From: Trichuris trichiura
Lineage: Eukaryota; Nematoda; Enoplea; Trichinellida; Trichuridae
Direction of reading: 5' to 3'
Assembly: GCA_037903355.1 (NCBI GenBank)
Contig: JBAJFE010000060.1
Span: 1,178,001-1,242,000, forward strand
Length of the DNA: 64,000 nt
The notes below the pieces were generated by a model. The model was not told where the DNA came from. It searched no databases and saw nothing but the letters and a program-made list of their open reading frames with translations. Position numbers and translations under genes: made by a program. Position 1 is the stretch's first letter. Each line of letters starts with the position of its first letter. Of the stretch, positions 22,588 through 35,283 are shown one piece after another.

Positions 22588-25500
22588 ATGACCATACGTC
22601 TTACATTGCTTCCATTCCCATGCTTGTTTCTATCAGCATTATTATGCATACCTGTAAGCGACGCAGTACCTCAGCGGAAAAGCGAACCTTGGACTATCCT
22701 GCTATGTAACTTTAAAAGTCATGGATTATCTGTACAGAATGCGGAATGGTTTGATCGTTGGTTCAATGCCGAAGATCGCGATGGCTCTATAGCCCAATAC
22801 TTTCGGGATGTATCCAATGGTATGTACCAGCCGTACGCAGCTGCGGTGCTTGGTTGGTTTCGCATACAAGTAACACCGGATGATGTTCGACGTATGGTCA
22901 TTGAAAAGGGAGGCGCTTCAGACTTGGAACGGCAGATGGCTTTGAAGACAAAAGACCTTTGCGTCGAATATGCCTTTAGAAGGCATGGTTTTCTGCCCAG
23001 CTCAAAGGTGGTTACGTTCGTAGACGGCTTGAGGACGGCGCTTTTTTGCCCTATACGAGGCATACTTTTGTCTCCCCAATTTTTCATGAGTTCGGCTCTT
23101 ACCCACGAGATCACCCATAGCTTTCATATAGGGCATTCGTTCAGCGACCGCAAGGTTAAAATCTACCCGCATGGCGATTTTGGAGAATATGACGACTTGT
23201 TCGACTTGATGAGCACCGGCAATGCGTACAGCTACAAAACAGCCTACGGTCTTACCGGACCGGGACTCAACGGACCACATTTGGATTACTTGGGATGGCT
23301 ACCATTCGATCGAATCCTTTTTTTCAATGCGTCTACGCAAAAGCCAGGCATATTTCGCCTCTCTTCTCTCAGGTGAGCGTATAGTTGCGAACTTAAATTG
23401 CTTAGACGTTCAGAAACTCCTATTGATACTTTCCCAAGTTGATTGACTAGTAATAGCGTCAGTGGATCCCTCCGAACCAAAAGAAAAAAACGTTTGGCCC
23501 ACTCGTTTGACATGCGTACTGTTTAAGGGCAAGAAAAAAGCAGGTAGCATTTTTTCACGTCAGCACGCAGTGCAGGGTAACAGATCAAGGCGAGCAACCT
23601 TTCTCATCGATTAAAATTTTGCAGGTGTCGCCCCACTACTGACGCTTTAGACTTTTTTTCTAAAAATTATTAACCGACTTCTACGACCTTGCGCGCTTGT
23701 GCAATACGCTTAGTGACTTCAGAAATGTTAGAACGTTTCTATCTCTTCGCATAGCTCTTCTCGGTTGCTATAGAGCTGAAACACGCGGTTTAGAAATATA
23801 TGCGAGTTTCAAAACGCCTATAGACAGTCAGTTTCATAAAACCATTTTTATTCTCCCTTAACAGCCCTGCTGTTTCGTATGACAAATTGCTGACGGTATG
23901 ATAGGTCAGAATTTTGACACAACCGTTTAGAACAGAAAATAGGGCGAAGTAAAAATTTCAGACCCTCCTTTTGATAGGGCGTCTACTAAAATTTCGCCTT
24001 GCCACATTCCCAGCGTTGAAATGTCATTGTTGGGGCGAAAAGCAACAAATCTATGAAAACTCGACGTTGCGCAAACGCTCTTTATTGCCCCAGTTGGAAC
24101 ACGATACGTTTGCGTACGGCGTAGAGTAAGACGCGCACTAAAGTGGCTACGCATGTAGCATTCCACGCTTTTCATCCTAATAATCGTTTTACTAGTAAAT
24201 CCGTAACAAACAGATAACTTAAAAGATAAGTTATCTGTCCGATATCCCCTTGTAAAATGTTTTGTTTGTTTCAACTCAATTTGCATAAAATAGCAGTAGA
24301 GCAAAAGTACGACTTCTTGGAGCGCGCAACAACAATATCTCTTTGAGTAAGAGAGCTTAAATTAGGCTATAAGTACACGACTATGCGTTGCAGGCAATGT
24401 AAGAATCACTATTTCATACACGTCACGCCCTGCAAGCCTACAGTGGCGACATCTACCGGACAAAATGGATTCCTTTTTCGCTGCTTTGCCGATTACACTT
24501 TTCTTATAGCTTAGGTTAGGCTTAGGTATGTGTGGAAAAAGATAGCTGACAAGGACGCGTGAGAAAAATAGGATGCTTTGATCGTAGAACCATGCCGGCT
24601 ATCGTGCTCTCCTCTAGCTTAAACCTAATTCAAAATATAAGGACAGCACAGCCGCAGAATTTGAGAAAACTGGGCGTCTTACTCAACGGGTGTCGCGACT
24701 GGAGGTTTGCGGATGCGTTGGCCAGAAGACCTTAAAAGTCTCCACTGCCAAGACATGGTTTTACACTTTGCCTAGAAGCTATCTGCCGTCCTATATAATG
24801 CCTAAATATTTATTATACATGCTACGGCCAATGTGTGGCACACTTAATATTTTACAAATTTCCCGGATGTCCTATACAATGCCTAATGAGAAGCCGGCAA
24901 AGTAATAAATAGAGTCTTTCCGCCTCTGCCCCTGCAATCCTACAGTAGCGACATCTACCGGACAAAATGAGTTGTTTTTTCGCTACTTTGCTGACTATAC
25001 TTTCCTTATATCTTGCCTTAGGCTTAGGCGTGGACGAAATAGGATAGTCGAGCAGGATGTAAAATGAACTGGGTGCTTTGGTCGTAGAACCTCGAGGGTT
25101 ATCCTACTCTAGCTCAGCCTAAGCCTAAGCGAAGACTTAAGGAAAGCAAAGCCGGCGAAATAACGAAAAAACATCCCATTTTGACATTTGATGTCGCCAC
25201 TGTAGTTCTGCGAGGTCGTAGGTGACAAGACCATAAACGTATCCACTGCCAGGTTTCGATCCACACTTTCGCCTAAATATTATTTGAAATTCCATATAAA
25301 GGCGCTATTTCATACATTGCCTACACTAGAGCATAGTAGGAAATTTAACCGGTGAAATGTTGGCTTAATTTTTCGTAGAACCATTAAAGAAACTTGCTTT
25401 TACTTGTTTCGAGCGACAATCCGCGATTAATTATGAAGAACAAAGTCTTGCCAACTTTTGTCACGCCGAAACATGACTAAGGAACAACCAAATAAGGATA

Positions 25501-26956
25501 GTGAAAAGCGGAGTTGATTTTTGTCGATTTTCGTATCCTTAAACAAAAGATGACAAACAGAGACCCTTTGTGTAGTTAGACACGGAAACTTGGTTTCAAA
25601 AAAAAAGAAACCCCAATATTTTAATTTTATTCACGCTAAACATTTTTACAATCACTAACCCGCACGGTAAGAAGGGTTTGGGTGGGAGCTTCGGATAAAC
25701 TTGCTTTTCACGCTAAATGTAATTACAATTTCAGCTTGCCCCATCATACGACGCAACATTGGCTTCTGTTGCTTATCCCGTACGACAGAGACGATCCTCA
25801 AAAGGTTTTCACGGTGGAACTACGCACGCCTGCAAGGTACGACAAAGGATTACCGGTTGGCGGTTTGTTGGTACACCAAATTGAAAGTCGAAATAACTTT
25901 TATTACTCCGTACTGCTGTCCGCTGCGAAAAGAATGCCAAATAGGGGAACCCAATGGCGACTGGTCAATCCCGCAATGAGAAACGCCTTTATTCTTATCG
26001 AGACGCTGGGATTGTGGGGATCAGAAGCGACCGTCAAAATTAGTAGCAATTTCACTCCAACCGTATGCTCCCAAAAGGAGGCACCTCGTTTGGTCTTTGG
26101 CAAGCAAGACCTCGTTTGCGTCGCTGCTCCGGCGAGAAGTGTCGCTATGAGGTGAGAAAACTACAAAAAAAGCGCATAGCTAATCTAAGCAGCCTAAATC
26201 AATGGCATTTTTAAACTATGGAAATATGAATCCTTTTATACATGGGGGAATTGATACCTTGCCTATTTAAGAATCTGATACGCTAAAAATGTAGGCTTCT
26301 TTCTTGCTAAGATTATTCTTAAAAAATTCCATTTAACTTGGCACCTTCTCTGCAGCCGCGAGGAGCGTAAATACAGTGACTTCTATTAATTTGCTCACTT
26401 CAGGGCTGTGATGGAGCAGAAGCGAAGAATGTTGCCAAATGGAGAATGTAAAATGAACTTCATACGGTATACAACATTGTCGAGGCAAAAACTTTGTCTG
26501 ACAAGAAATGAACGAGCAACTATTGCTGAACAAGACGGACGCTGGAAACGTTACCAAAACTTTTATCAATCGCCAACGTATGGATTGAACATGTGCAAAC
26601 GTGGATACGTTTGGAGAGCGATCGATCCTTACGATTACGTTTGCGTAACACCGAAAAGACGAAGGGAAATATTAATGGAAAATGAGATGGCGCTCAATCG
26701 TACGGATGAGCATGGAGACTGCAAAAACGGTTTCGTCTTTCGGAATGCTTTCCCGGGCGACCTGGTTTGCCTGAGGAAAGAGCAGCGAACAAAAGCCGAA
26801 TTGGACAACAGCTTGAATGAGCTTCGCCTACGGTACTTTAAATTTTTTAATGGGGTTGACGAAATGACGCCAAATTTGAATGTCCTTTTGGCGCGCGCAT
26901 CCTCCGGCCGAGTTGAATCATTGCTTCCCTGGCAAATGACTGGCGCCTACACTTAA
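22588..26956 (+). CDS. Secreted metalloprotease-like protein with tandem Cys repeats
   Basis: Exons 22588-23372, 25735-26151 and 26404-26956 join in phase (1755 nt, 584 aa). Residues 1-26 form a signal peptide (hydrophobic core LLPFPCLFLSALLC). A zinc-peptidase signature HEITHSFHIGH lies at 173-183, with His where HExxHxxGxxH enzymes usually have Gly, and EYDDLFDLMS (200-209) looks like the Met-turn region of M6/M11-type peptidases. Exon 2 holds a beta-rich part (VFTVELRTPARYDKGLP...LLVHQI). The C-terminal third contains about 3.5 Cys repeats: a CKxGYVWR-like start, about 10 residues, then DYVCVTPxxR; closings are DLVCVAAPAR, QKLCLTRNER, DYVCVTPKRR, DLVCLRKEQR. Such GYVWRE...VCVTP repeats are, as I recall, common in secreted bacterial and fungal proteins, so horizontal origin followed by intron gain is inferred. 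The substrate is unknown. Intron 1 is 2.36 kb and repeat-filled. Confidence 0.75.
24425..25340. repeat. Two tandem ~500-bp units, each with a foldback repeat
   Basis: Inside intron 1 of the metalloprotease-like gene. Unit A (about 24425-24920) and unit B (about 24926-25340) share CTACAGTGGCGACATCTACC, GGACAAAATG, TTTTTCGCT.CTTTGC and TTAGGCTTAGG. In each unit these left-end sequences reappear inverted about 200 bp later (clear in B: 24926-25020 versus 25125-25217). This resembles a non-autonomous foldback/MITE-like DNA element that was then duplicated. No transposase was seen. Confidence 0.65.
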
Positions 26957-27365
26957 TTCAGCCGGCGGACACTTCCCTTCGTTCGATTCGTACCACGCCT
27001 ATTGGCACTTCCTGGCTGCCAATGTTAAGAATTTAATGGCCGTCCAAAAGAAGCGAAAGTGCGAAGAAACTAAGCGGCCTGACAAAGCGCCCATTCCGAA
27101 CGGCTCAACTTATAGGTGCTTCCAAAGAGCTTTTCTCGCTTAGAGTAGTTAATAGATTTCATGTGGAAATCCGGTTGTATATCAAAAAATAAAAATATTC
27201 TTTTTCGGACTTAAGAAACTGACCGCACTTCCCGCGTTCCGGCACTTCAAGAGAAGACTTCAACCTAAGGTTCCCTTTTCCCATCTGCACCCTTCGGCTT
27301 ATGAAACGAAAGAAGCACAAGCTTTTCGGGATTCGCTTGTCTTTTGCTCAGAACCGTACGATAAG
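26957..27365 (+). other. Coding-like stretches downstream of the metalloprotease gene
   Basis: Just past the stop, after a good acceptor (TTAATTCAG, ends 26961), an open frame of about 50 codons reads GGHFPSFDSYHAYWHFLAAN...KKRKCEETKRPDKAPIPNG. A second open stretch (about 27210-27360) reads KLTALPAFRHFKRRL...PFSHLHPSAYE. Both look like protein, but no family was recognised and the frames could not be joined to the preceding gene with certainty. They may be the last exons of an alternative transcript or a small separate gene. Confidence 0.3.
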
Positions 27366-27529
27366 TAGGGCGCGTTTATCTGCGATAAGGGATCGAGAGA
27401 AAACAAGCCATTTTCAACATTTGCAAGCTAATTTTTTTAATACGCAATTTCTAAGCATAACTTATAAGGTAGCGGCTTTCCGAGCCTCCATTTTAAAGAA
27501 TTTACTTACAGAAAATAGCGTACTGGTGC

Positions 27530-27860
27530 TTTTGAGTCTTTTCTGAACCCATCTTCAGCGGTGAGGGCAGCGTAGTATTGTATCTTACAAAATTGTCTTC
27601 TCTGCAGAAAATGGGCCCAGAAAAGACCCAAAAAAACCAGCATATAATTGCCGTTTTGTCAACGGGATATATTATACATTATACAGATGCCAGAAACAGC
27701 AAGCGACTTGCCATTTTTTCTGGAAATAATTTGAATATGCTAATAAGAACGATTAAAGTCGCTGTTTTCTTAGCATAGAAAACAGCTAAGTAGAGGTGGA
27801 ACAACATGTTCTTATTAGTATATTCAAATTAATTCCAGAAAATAGTGGCAAGTTGCTCTC
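27530..27860. repeat. Decayed foldback, possibly Penelope-derived
   Basis: Imperfect inverted repeat with arms of about 49 bp (27702-27750 and 27808-27856; AGCGACTTGCCATTTTTTCTGG and its mirror). Upstream, about 27545-27570, GAACCCATCTTCAGCGG resembles the minus-strand hammerhead-like motif of the window's Penelope pieces, and GTCAACGGGATA resembles their CCCGTTGA block. Confidence 0.45.
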
Positions 27861-30634
27861 CGCCAAACGGAGAGTTTCTTTCAACCTTAAGAAAGGTATT
27901 TTATGACGACGCGTAGTGGTTTGCAAGGATTTTTCAAAAACTTACAAATGGTAGCTTACCATTAAAGACGCAAAGTGGCAGTCGTTGCATGTTTAAAAAA
28001 GTACCATAACACGCTCGGTTGTCCGCTATCTTGAAAAGCGAACAAGCAATGAGGTGAGAAGGCATCGTTCGACCAGATAATTCTTCATGCCCTGTGAACA
28101 TAAACCTAAATTATTCACACGTCACAAAAGGTGACGAACTGAGAATGTTACCAGTACAAACTTGCTGAGCTACGATCTGCGGAAGCAATCGTAACTTTTT
28201 TTTCAAACAGTCTGATACCTTTACGAAATTACGCTGCCTTCAAAACAAATTAGCATACTTATCAGTTTTCATAAAATTTACATAAATTGCAAACTGATAA
28301 AGTAAGCTTCGCAGGCTGTCGATTCTGAAAAAGATCAATCTTTATGAAAATAAAAGCGTCAAGTTCAGGTATAAACCGCGCAAAAGTTGGCAGTCCTAAA
28401 AGGGTGTTGCAAAAGAGAATTTTGAAAACTATTTCTTACTCGAAGCAGGCAATAGCTTTCCAAAGTTCCACGATTCCCCATCGCCATACGGCAAGCGAAA
28501 AACCGTTTAAGTGAGGCTGGGCTGTAAAACAGAGAAAAGCCTACAAACTAAGCCAGTAAGTCGCAATAAACCCAACATGGTCACCCGGGGATGCTTGCGG
28601 AGTTCAGTGCTCACCGCCAAGGCTGCAATGTTGAAAGAGGAGTTTCGTCAACCTATAAAAATCTTCATAAGAACGCTGAAATAAGTCGTCCGCTTTCAAG
28701 CCGCCGTTACAACAGCGTACACAGTAGCGAACACGTTAATGACTGAACTGAAAATGGGAAGGTTTCATAAGCCATCCAATAATGAAGTCCTTAAAACGAG
28801 GTCATATAAATGAACGTATCATTGAAATGCCTACAGAGGGAAAGAAGAGGAACATTCCTCGGGGAATAGGCAAAGATCATCTCGCCTTGCGCGTCATTAT
28901 TCTGGCATAGACGCTCCCGAGCGTGCCATTCCCTTATTAAGTCACTGAAGTCGTAAATCTTGCCTAAAGGCAGTATGACGCAAAAGAAAGTCTATCAGCG
29001 CAAGTAGACCGATCCAATTAGGCCCCGCCAGTTGTCTTTGGCCAAATAGATAAGCCAACAAGGTTGCTTTCGATCTTGGTATGAAACCAGTCCGGCATGC
29101 CGACGGCAAGTCGCTACCAAAAATGGTGCGCACGCCAACGTACAGCAGAGATGCAACGGTAACCTTAAATGGAATCACTTTAACGTCGGGCGATAAATTG
29201 ATTGATTTTCCCAAAAATATCCGACATGTAATGCGTTAGCAATCCTCTTCTCGAGCGGCAGTAAGACGCAAGTCCATTCAAGTCAGTTCAAATCAAATAA
29301 CATTATTTGCTTCGCGCAAACAATTTTCCCTTATGGTCCCATCGAAGAGACGCGCTGAAATAGTTCCGATTTTAGCCGCTCCATACAAGCGGAATTTCCG
29401 TGAACTTTTTCCACACAAATATTGAATGATTCCTTGAAGCCTACTGCGCGTCTAGTATTAAAAAAAAGGCTCGAATCCCACGTCACTAATCTGACAAAAG
29501 AACGGAGCTCAACTTTGTAACACCTACAGAAAGTTGTAATAATCCCGAATAACCAATGTGTTAATAACGGTGCCCTAAAAACTGATCAAGTCGTCGTGCC
29601 TTAGTAATGTTGTGTAGCCAACTAAAAGATGGCTCTATAAATATGAGCGACAGCTATCTTAAGTATCAATTGAACACAGTGTTCGTGAATTCTTAGCAAT
29701 CAACAGGAATGTAGAACAAGCAAAGACAAGTGGCAACCAAATGGGACAAATATTCGTGAACATGGAGCGATACGAGATCTTTGCAATTCCTAAAGCAATG
29801 CATATCCTTCTTCAATGCATGCTTTGGTGTCAACTGGCACGTCGATATTGAAAGGAACAGCTGACATTATCCAACTATTGGTAAACAAGAACGAGCGAGC
29901 CAACGGGCTTCAAACGACGTTGAATGATGGTTGTTAACGTCATATGTCGAAACGTTGGATGCGGATACCCATTGTCGGAGCACGCGTGCGTGCATATCCC
30001 TTCGTTCGGTTGCGCAAACATCGTCATTCTACCTTCAGCTTCTTTAGCCGAACAACTGCGCAACAAAAAGTGCCTTCACTATTGACAGGTCTAATCCCCA
30101 ACGAAGCACTTAATTTCAAGACGTTCCAGCATCCAAAAATTGATATTTTTGTCCATTCCCTCTCCGGAGAACGACAAGCAACTGCGCCTGGACAATATAC
30201 TATTGCCCATTCGTGTGGACAAATCATTTAAGTCAAAGCTTTTAGCTTTCAATCGCGCTGCAGCGAATATTTTATATTTGCCTAATTGTCACGCCACCAA
30301 TCTTAGCTATCACGACATGCATGGGCGGCAAAAAGGAAACCGTACGTCAACAGTCGTTTCCAGAGACTACCCTTTCTTTCAGGGCTGAAAACAGCTTCGA
30401 TGAGAAAGTTAGTTCTTTTAAAACTGGACTTGTCATTTTAAGAAAGACGCGACAAATAAGGGAGTATCGTTAGCTTCTAGCAGCTTGGAATTTATGTCAA
30501 ATGACCAACCGTAAGTTGAGAATAATAATTCTAACAGAGTCCCTATAGCTTTAATCGACCGACCACGATACTGCGACCGACGATTAATGTAAACAATGGA
30601 CCGGAATTGAACCGGCTTTTCAACATTCTCAACA
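27861..30634. other. Gene-poor interval
   Basis: Several frames of 60-95 codons on both strands (for example 28942-29214 minus and 29944-30231 plus) lack recognisable motifs and splice support. No repeat was noticed. Confidence 0.4.
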
Positions 30635-32165
30635 TCAGGTTGGCTGCATGTCGTCATGCCTTACTCCAACAGGCTTGTGAACTAGTACAGCGCCATGTAC
30701 TGGGCATATTTTCATGGCATAGTCTTCGCTAGACACCGGAGGCGACATATCACGTCCAACGGATGTGCCGGGATGCAACGCCTGACGAGTAGCAGTCTCT
30801 TTCCATGAATAGACAATGGTGCCCAAGACGACAACCGCAAACGAGACGAAAAAGAGAAAGTGAAACTAAAAGAACAAAGCAAGTCATCTTGACACCCGTA
30901 TATGCATAGCTAGTATAGGCCATGCCTGATCGCCAAAGAGGTAGTAGGCTGCCCAAACTGCGTAGAAATCGGCGGTTAGTAAGGATAGGTTGAACATGGT
31001 AGCACTGCTCCGCCTAATCAGCACGCAAACAAACGTATAGAATAGAAACATTGATATAGCGAAGGTTAAAAGCAGCAAAGCTGAAAGAAAAGCATATAAG
31101 GAAGCTTTCAAAGGTTGTGGAAGGCATACGCGTTTGATATTGGGTCCAATGGGCCGCAGCGATTTGCCCATTTTCGACAATTGCCCTGCAAAATGACAAA
31201 ACGCGAAGTTAGTTCAACGCGGGCTATTGGTATAGGCTATGTACAATTGAATGCCGGATATGAAACTACCAAAGATGCCTATCATGCCGAGATATTCGGT
31301 TCGCTCATGCAGCCTAAGCAGCCATTCTTGAATGACATTGCTCACGCCGTATAGGGCGGCCCCTGACAGACACATTAAGTCACCTGCAACACGATTTGAA
31401 CCTACAAAACTGAGAGATAAGCGCAAGAGATGGTTGCAGAGATCATTACCGTCGGATAGTTGATGCCCCAACTCAATATCACCCCATACGACGCACCCAA
31501 CGCCAACTAAGCATAAACATACGCCAATAATGTGAGTAGGTAGGTAACGAATCTTTAAAAAGAAGAAAGACAACACGAGGACCACTGGAATCGTAAAACA
31601 ATCGAGAAGCTGCAAATTGAAAGTGGATTATGTTGTACACGCATGCAAGGACAACAGTACGCTTACTTGAACGCTAGCAAGACCGGTATAATGGTAGGCT
31701 TTGACAATAAGAAAAGTTGCCTCAACGTCTATCAGCGCCAAGACGAAGTACTTCCAACCACGTAGGCGAAATATCTGCACCAAACTGGGCTCCGAAGAGC
31801 GAAAGGCCAATGTGGAACCGTATACGAGCATCAGGAAAAAGTAGGCGGTGAAACTTTGAGCTACAAAGGCAGCGAGCCATCTTGCGGTATTTACTTTCAA
31901 AAAATGTGGTAGCCCAAACCGGTGGGTGCTTGGAAGTTGTAACGACTATCGAGGTATTGGGTTGTAATGGCGGCAGCGCACTGGCACAAGGACAACAACT
32001 GACCAAGCAAGACCGTCTTGACAATGCGCCTTAAGGGTAAAGCGGTTGCCGCCCTAACTATATAGCCCAAACAAAGGAGATACTAAGCTACCTGAAACGC
32101 TCGTTGGCGCAGCAAGGACTGCAGTCGAAACCATCGTCATTTTCACCAACGGTTCCATCGTTCAT
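30635..32165 (-). CDS. SLC35F1/F2-like solute transporter
   Basis: Eight exons (minus): 32165-32092, 32053-31920, 31860-31667, 31609-31450, 31401-31245, 31185-31130, 31080-30896, 30865-30635. They total 1191 nt, phases agree, and the product is 396 aa. Family-specific blocks run in order: TVLLGQLLSLCQCAAAITTQYL (helix 1), APTAQSFTAYFFLMLVYG, WKYFVLALIDVEATFLIVKA, YHYTGLASVQLLDCFTIPVV, RYLPTHIIGVCLCLVGVG, GDLMCLSGAALYGVSNVIQE, LGMIGIFGSFISGIQL, and SATMFNLSLLTADFYAVW. These give about ten membrane helices typical of the drug/metabolite-transporter superfamily. The N terminus is short, acidic and Cys-rich; the C-terminal ~60 residues are polar and cytosolic. Human SLC35F1/F2/F6 relatives have poorly defined substrates (SLC35F2 imports queuosine-type nucleosides), so the substrate here is unknown. 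Introns are very short (30-59 bp). Confidence 0.88.
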
Positions 32166-34576
32166 CTCCCGTCGAAAAGTGGAACACAATCGGAGGGATT
32201 ACCTTTTTATAGAATCCAATGCTGTGGATGTCAACCGGCCACGGTAAACATTGATCGTTTGGCTCTTTCCAGCGCCCAAACACGACTGGCAACGCGACGG
32301 AGAGATTGAACAATGGCGCAAATCAATCTAGCTTGTCATTGAGCATCTGATGGGCTGCGAGGACCAGCAAACGCTGACCGAAAGCCCTGTCGGTCTCTCA
32401 ACTCAAGGCAAAGTGAATATGCGAACGGCAGTTTTGGCAAAAAATATACTAAGCAACTGGTTTCACCACCACGCCTATAAAGATCATTCATCACTTTTGC
32501 CCGAGGAAAATTATGTTATCTGACGCGTGGACGGAAATTCTGCACCCAAAGCGGCCGCCGTGCGTGACAAGCTAATCTAGGCCATTGCCATAAAGCAGCA
32601 CTTATTGACGGAGGCAGTCCAGTTTTGCGAAGCGCGAAAAACTTTTCAAACTTCAGCGCTCTAAGCGCTCGGCTTGTAAAACGGACGTACCTCGGCCGAC
32701 ATTTCCCCTTTGGCTCCAAAATGACGACGGAAACGAGCCAGAATACATACAGTATGAGAAGGGCTTTATATATATTATGAAATCAAGTACGATGCACATC
32801 GCCCTAGTTTTTTTCAGTCTTGAGACCCATTTTGGCCACGCAGATTTGAATAGTGGGCAAAAGTACGTATGAAGACGTTCAAATGCTGATTCGCAAGCTT
32901 AAAAAGCCAACTTACTTATTGCATAGCTAGTAGCGTAGCGGCTAAAATTCTCAGATGATAGCGAAGCGTCAAATAAAATGGAATGATCCTGTCGTAAGCT
33001 CGGTTAGCTACGACCTTCGTTGCTAACGCAAATCTGTTTGATTTCGACAAACAAGCTGCCCTAAAACAGCTTTTTATCATTCGAAGCATGCTTTCAATTT
33101 TAGAGCTTCCAAACTCACGAAAAAGGCAGTTGTGGTAATCACATCCGGACTTTAAAAACTCTTTAGACACCCATAAGTCTCCAACTCGTACTCTGCTCGT
33201 AAGTGAGCTCTGTTTTCGTAATATCCACTTTTAAGGTGGAAAAGGGACTGCCACTTCACGCTATGCTCAAACTTGGCGAAAGAGATTACAATAAAGCTGC
33301 AAGCATAATTCTACCTTTTCAAGTGCTTCATATCAAAGTTTGTAAAGATAACCTCACCGTTTCAATTATAGGTAGCAGGAGCTTTTAATTTCCATAAATT
33401 TTCCGCATTCTTCAGTGGAAGGGTCGAGGTGGTCTTTTTCAAAGCCTAACCTATTGCATCCGAATTTAACAATCAAGTTAACTTCAGAAAATGGAAGTCC
33501 ATTACAGGCGGCGTAACTACAAGATAATTGATTCGCCTAACAGAAAAACGTCCGCAAATGACCGTTCCAAATTGATTATAAATTTAAAAAAGTCGACAAA
33601 CCTTGTCAAAGAGAGCAGCATTGACAAACTGGTTTTATGAAAACTTTATCCCCCCCCCTAAAACATGCAAAAGTAAAATTTAAAATATTTCGCCCAGTCG
33701 TCCGATAAAGCGCGCAAACGATGACGAAGCGAGTTTGGCCACTTAAATTAAATTACGTTCGGAAGAGAGGAATATTTCTTTGCAGACAGACGCCACGATT
33801 AAGTCTCCCCGTATAAATGCTCAAACCGAACCAGTCGGAACGTAAACGGGGTCGTACGATTGAAAAATGGAAGATTATGTTTTTCGCAAAAACCGCACCC
33901 GTTTAATTTTTGGACGCGGTCACGCCGCATTAACTTGTTTCGTGGCCTGCCAGTATTGCCTAGCGCGCGCTTTACTCTACAACAAAAGTTGGCAGTTTGT
34001 TTGGAAATTTTAAAATATAAAAATTATTAAGTTTAAACGACCAGTCCGTTTCTTAGCTATCTGCCCAGTAGGCCGAACGGTAGCTTTTTTTTTCTCAAAA
34101 GACGTTTTTGGATATCTGCATTTCTAGCCGAAGGGAAAGTGATAAATTAGACAATAACATTTCCTAGAAAATATTGTTAAGCAATTCTAACGAAAAATAG
34201 AACTGCTTAGTTTAAAATCCGTAAAATGTCGCGAATCGTGTAGTTTGATGCGCAGGGAGGTTTGAGTTTGACTTGAGCATCAGAATACGGTGTGTAGGTG
34301 TTGAAGTATTGTTGTCAGTGTGTGTCCGCGAAGTGCGGCTGCTCGGTTGGTGAGCTCTCGCTGCATTCGCTGCTACGTTGAACTTTACGACGCAGTTAGT
34401 GGTGCTTCGAGTGGGGAAACGAGGCAGCAGCATTTACATTTACTCGTACTTCATTTTTGAAGTCATTGGTATCTCCAAAAACCTGTCGCCCAATTCGTAT
34501 CACGATATCCTCAGCCGTATTGTCAAGGCAAAGAAGCGCTCCTTCCCTTCAAGAGAAATTCTGAAGTATCTGCACC
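32166..34576. other. Gene-poor interval
   Basis: No recognised gene. It contains a C-homopolymer run near 33651 and AT-rich stretches. The first bases probably include the divergent promoter side of the SLC35F-like gene. Confidence 0.4.
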
Positions 34577-35283
34577 GACAAGAGCTGGTGATTGAATTAC
34601 TAATCCTGGTGCTGGCATGCGCTTGTCCAACTGATGAACAAAACTTCGACGTTGTTATCGTCGTCCTCTTATTACTTAAGAGAAAAAACGATATTGCTTC
34701 GCGTCGACGCTGAGCGGGAAACGAACGGGGTGCGCATTTATTGCCGCTGATGAGACCCAATACCGCTCGTCGCAGAGCCCTACATCGTCTGGCGGCCGCA
34801 TCTCCGTCACAGAAGAGGCGGCGGGTCTCGAAGAAGCTGCCGTAAAGTTGGAATGATGGCGTACAGAATAGAAGCCATCTTACCATGCAAGATATGTGCA
34901 AGAAGAGAAAGCGCTTCGCCAGTTACCTGCCCTGACAAGAGCTGATGGTTAATTACAAATCCTGGTGCTGGCTTGCGCTTATGAGCCAACTGACGAACAA
35001 AACTTCGACGTTGTTATCGTCGTCTTCTTATCACTTAATGGAAAAAACGATATTGCTTCGCGTCGACGCTGAGCGGGAAACGAACGGGCTGCGCATTTAT
35101 TGCCGCTGACGAGACCCAATACCGCTCGTCGCAGAGCCCTACATCGTCTGGCGGCCGCATCTCCGTCAAAGAAGATGCGGCGGGTCTCGAAAAAGCTGTT
35201 GTAAAGTTGGAATGATGGCGTACAGGATAGAAGCCATCTTACCATGCAAGATATGTGCAAGAAGAGAAATCGCATTGCCAGTT
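34577..35283. repeat. 357-bp direct tandem duplication
   Basis: Copy 1 (34577-34933) and copy 2 (34934-35283) are about 93% identical by eye. Shared landmarks include GACAAGAGCTG, CTTCGACGTTGTTATCGTCG, CATCGTCTGGCGGCCGCATC and CCATGCAAGATATGTGC. The region is noticeably GC-richer than its surroundings and abuts a BEL/Pao gag remnant, so it may be part of the retroelement's terminal or leader region. Confidence 0.8.

Noticed and set aside
22343..22591. 82-codon frame overlapping the metalloprotease start by 4 bp
   Set aside because: It suggested a two-gene operon, but has no family match, and such overlap is easily random in one 250-bp stretch of eukaryotic DNA.
28942..29214. 90-codon minus-strand frame with hydrophobic stretches
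   Set aside because: Some membrane-like character, but no recognisable family, no splice partners and no neighbouring exons.
29470..29500. GGCTCGAATCCC resembling a tRNA T-arm
   Set aside because: No acceptor stem, D-arm or anticodon arm could be placed upstream at the right distance.
29944..30231. 95-codon plus-strand frame
   Set aside because: Strongly overlapped by an antisense frame of similar length; no domain or splice support.
34378..34713. 111-codon frame into the tandem duplicate
   Set aside because: It continues into the repeat copy and ends there; no motif. Best treated as repeat-derived.
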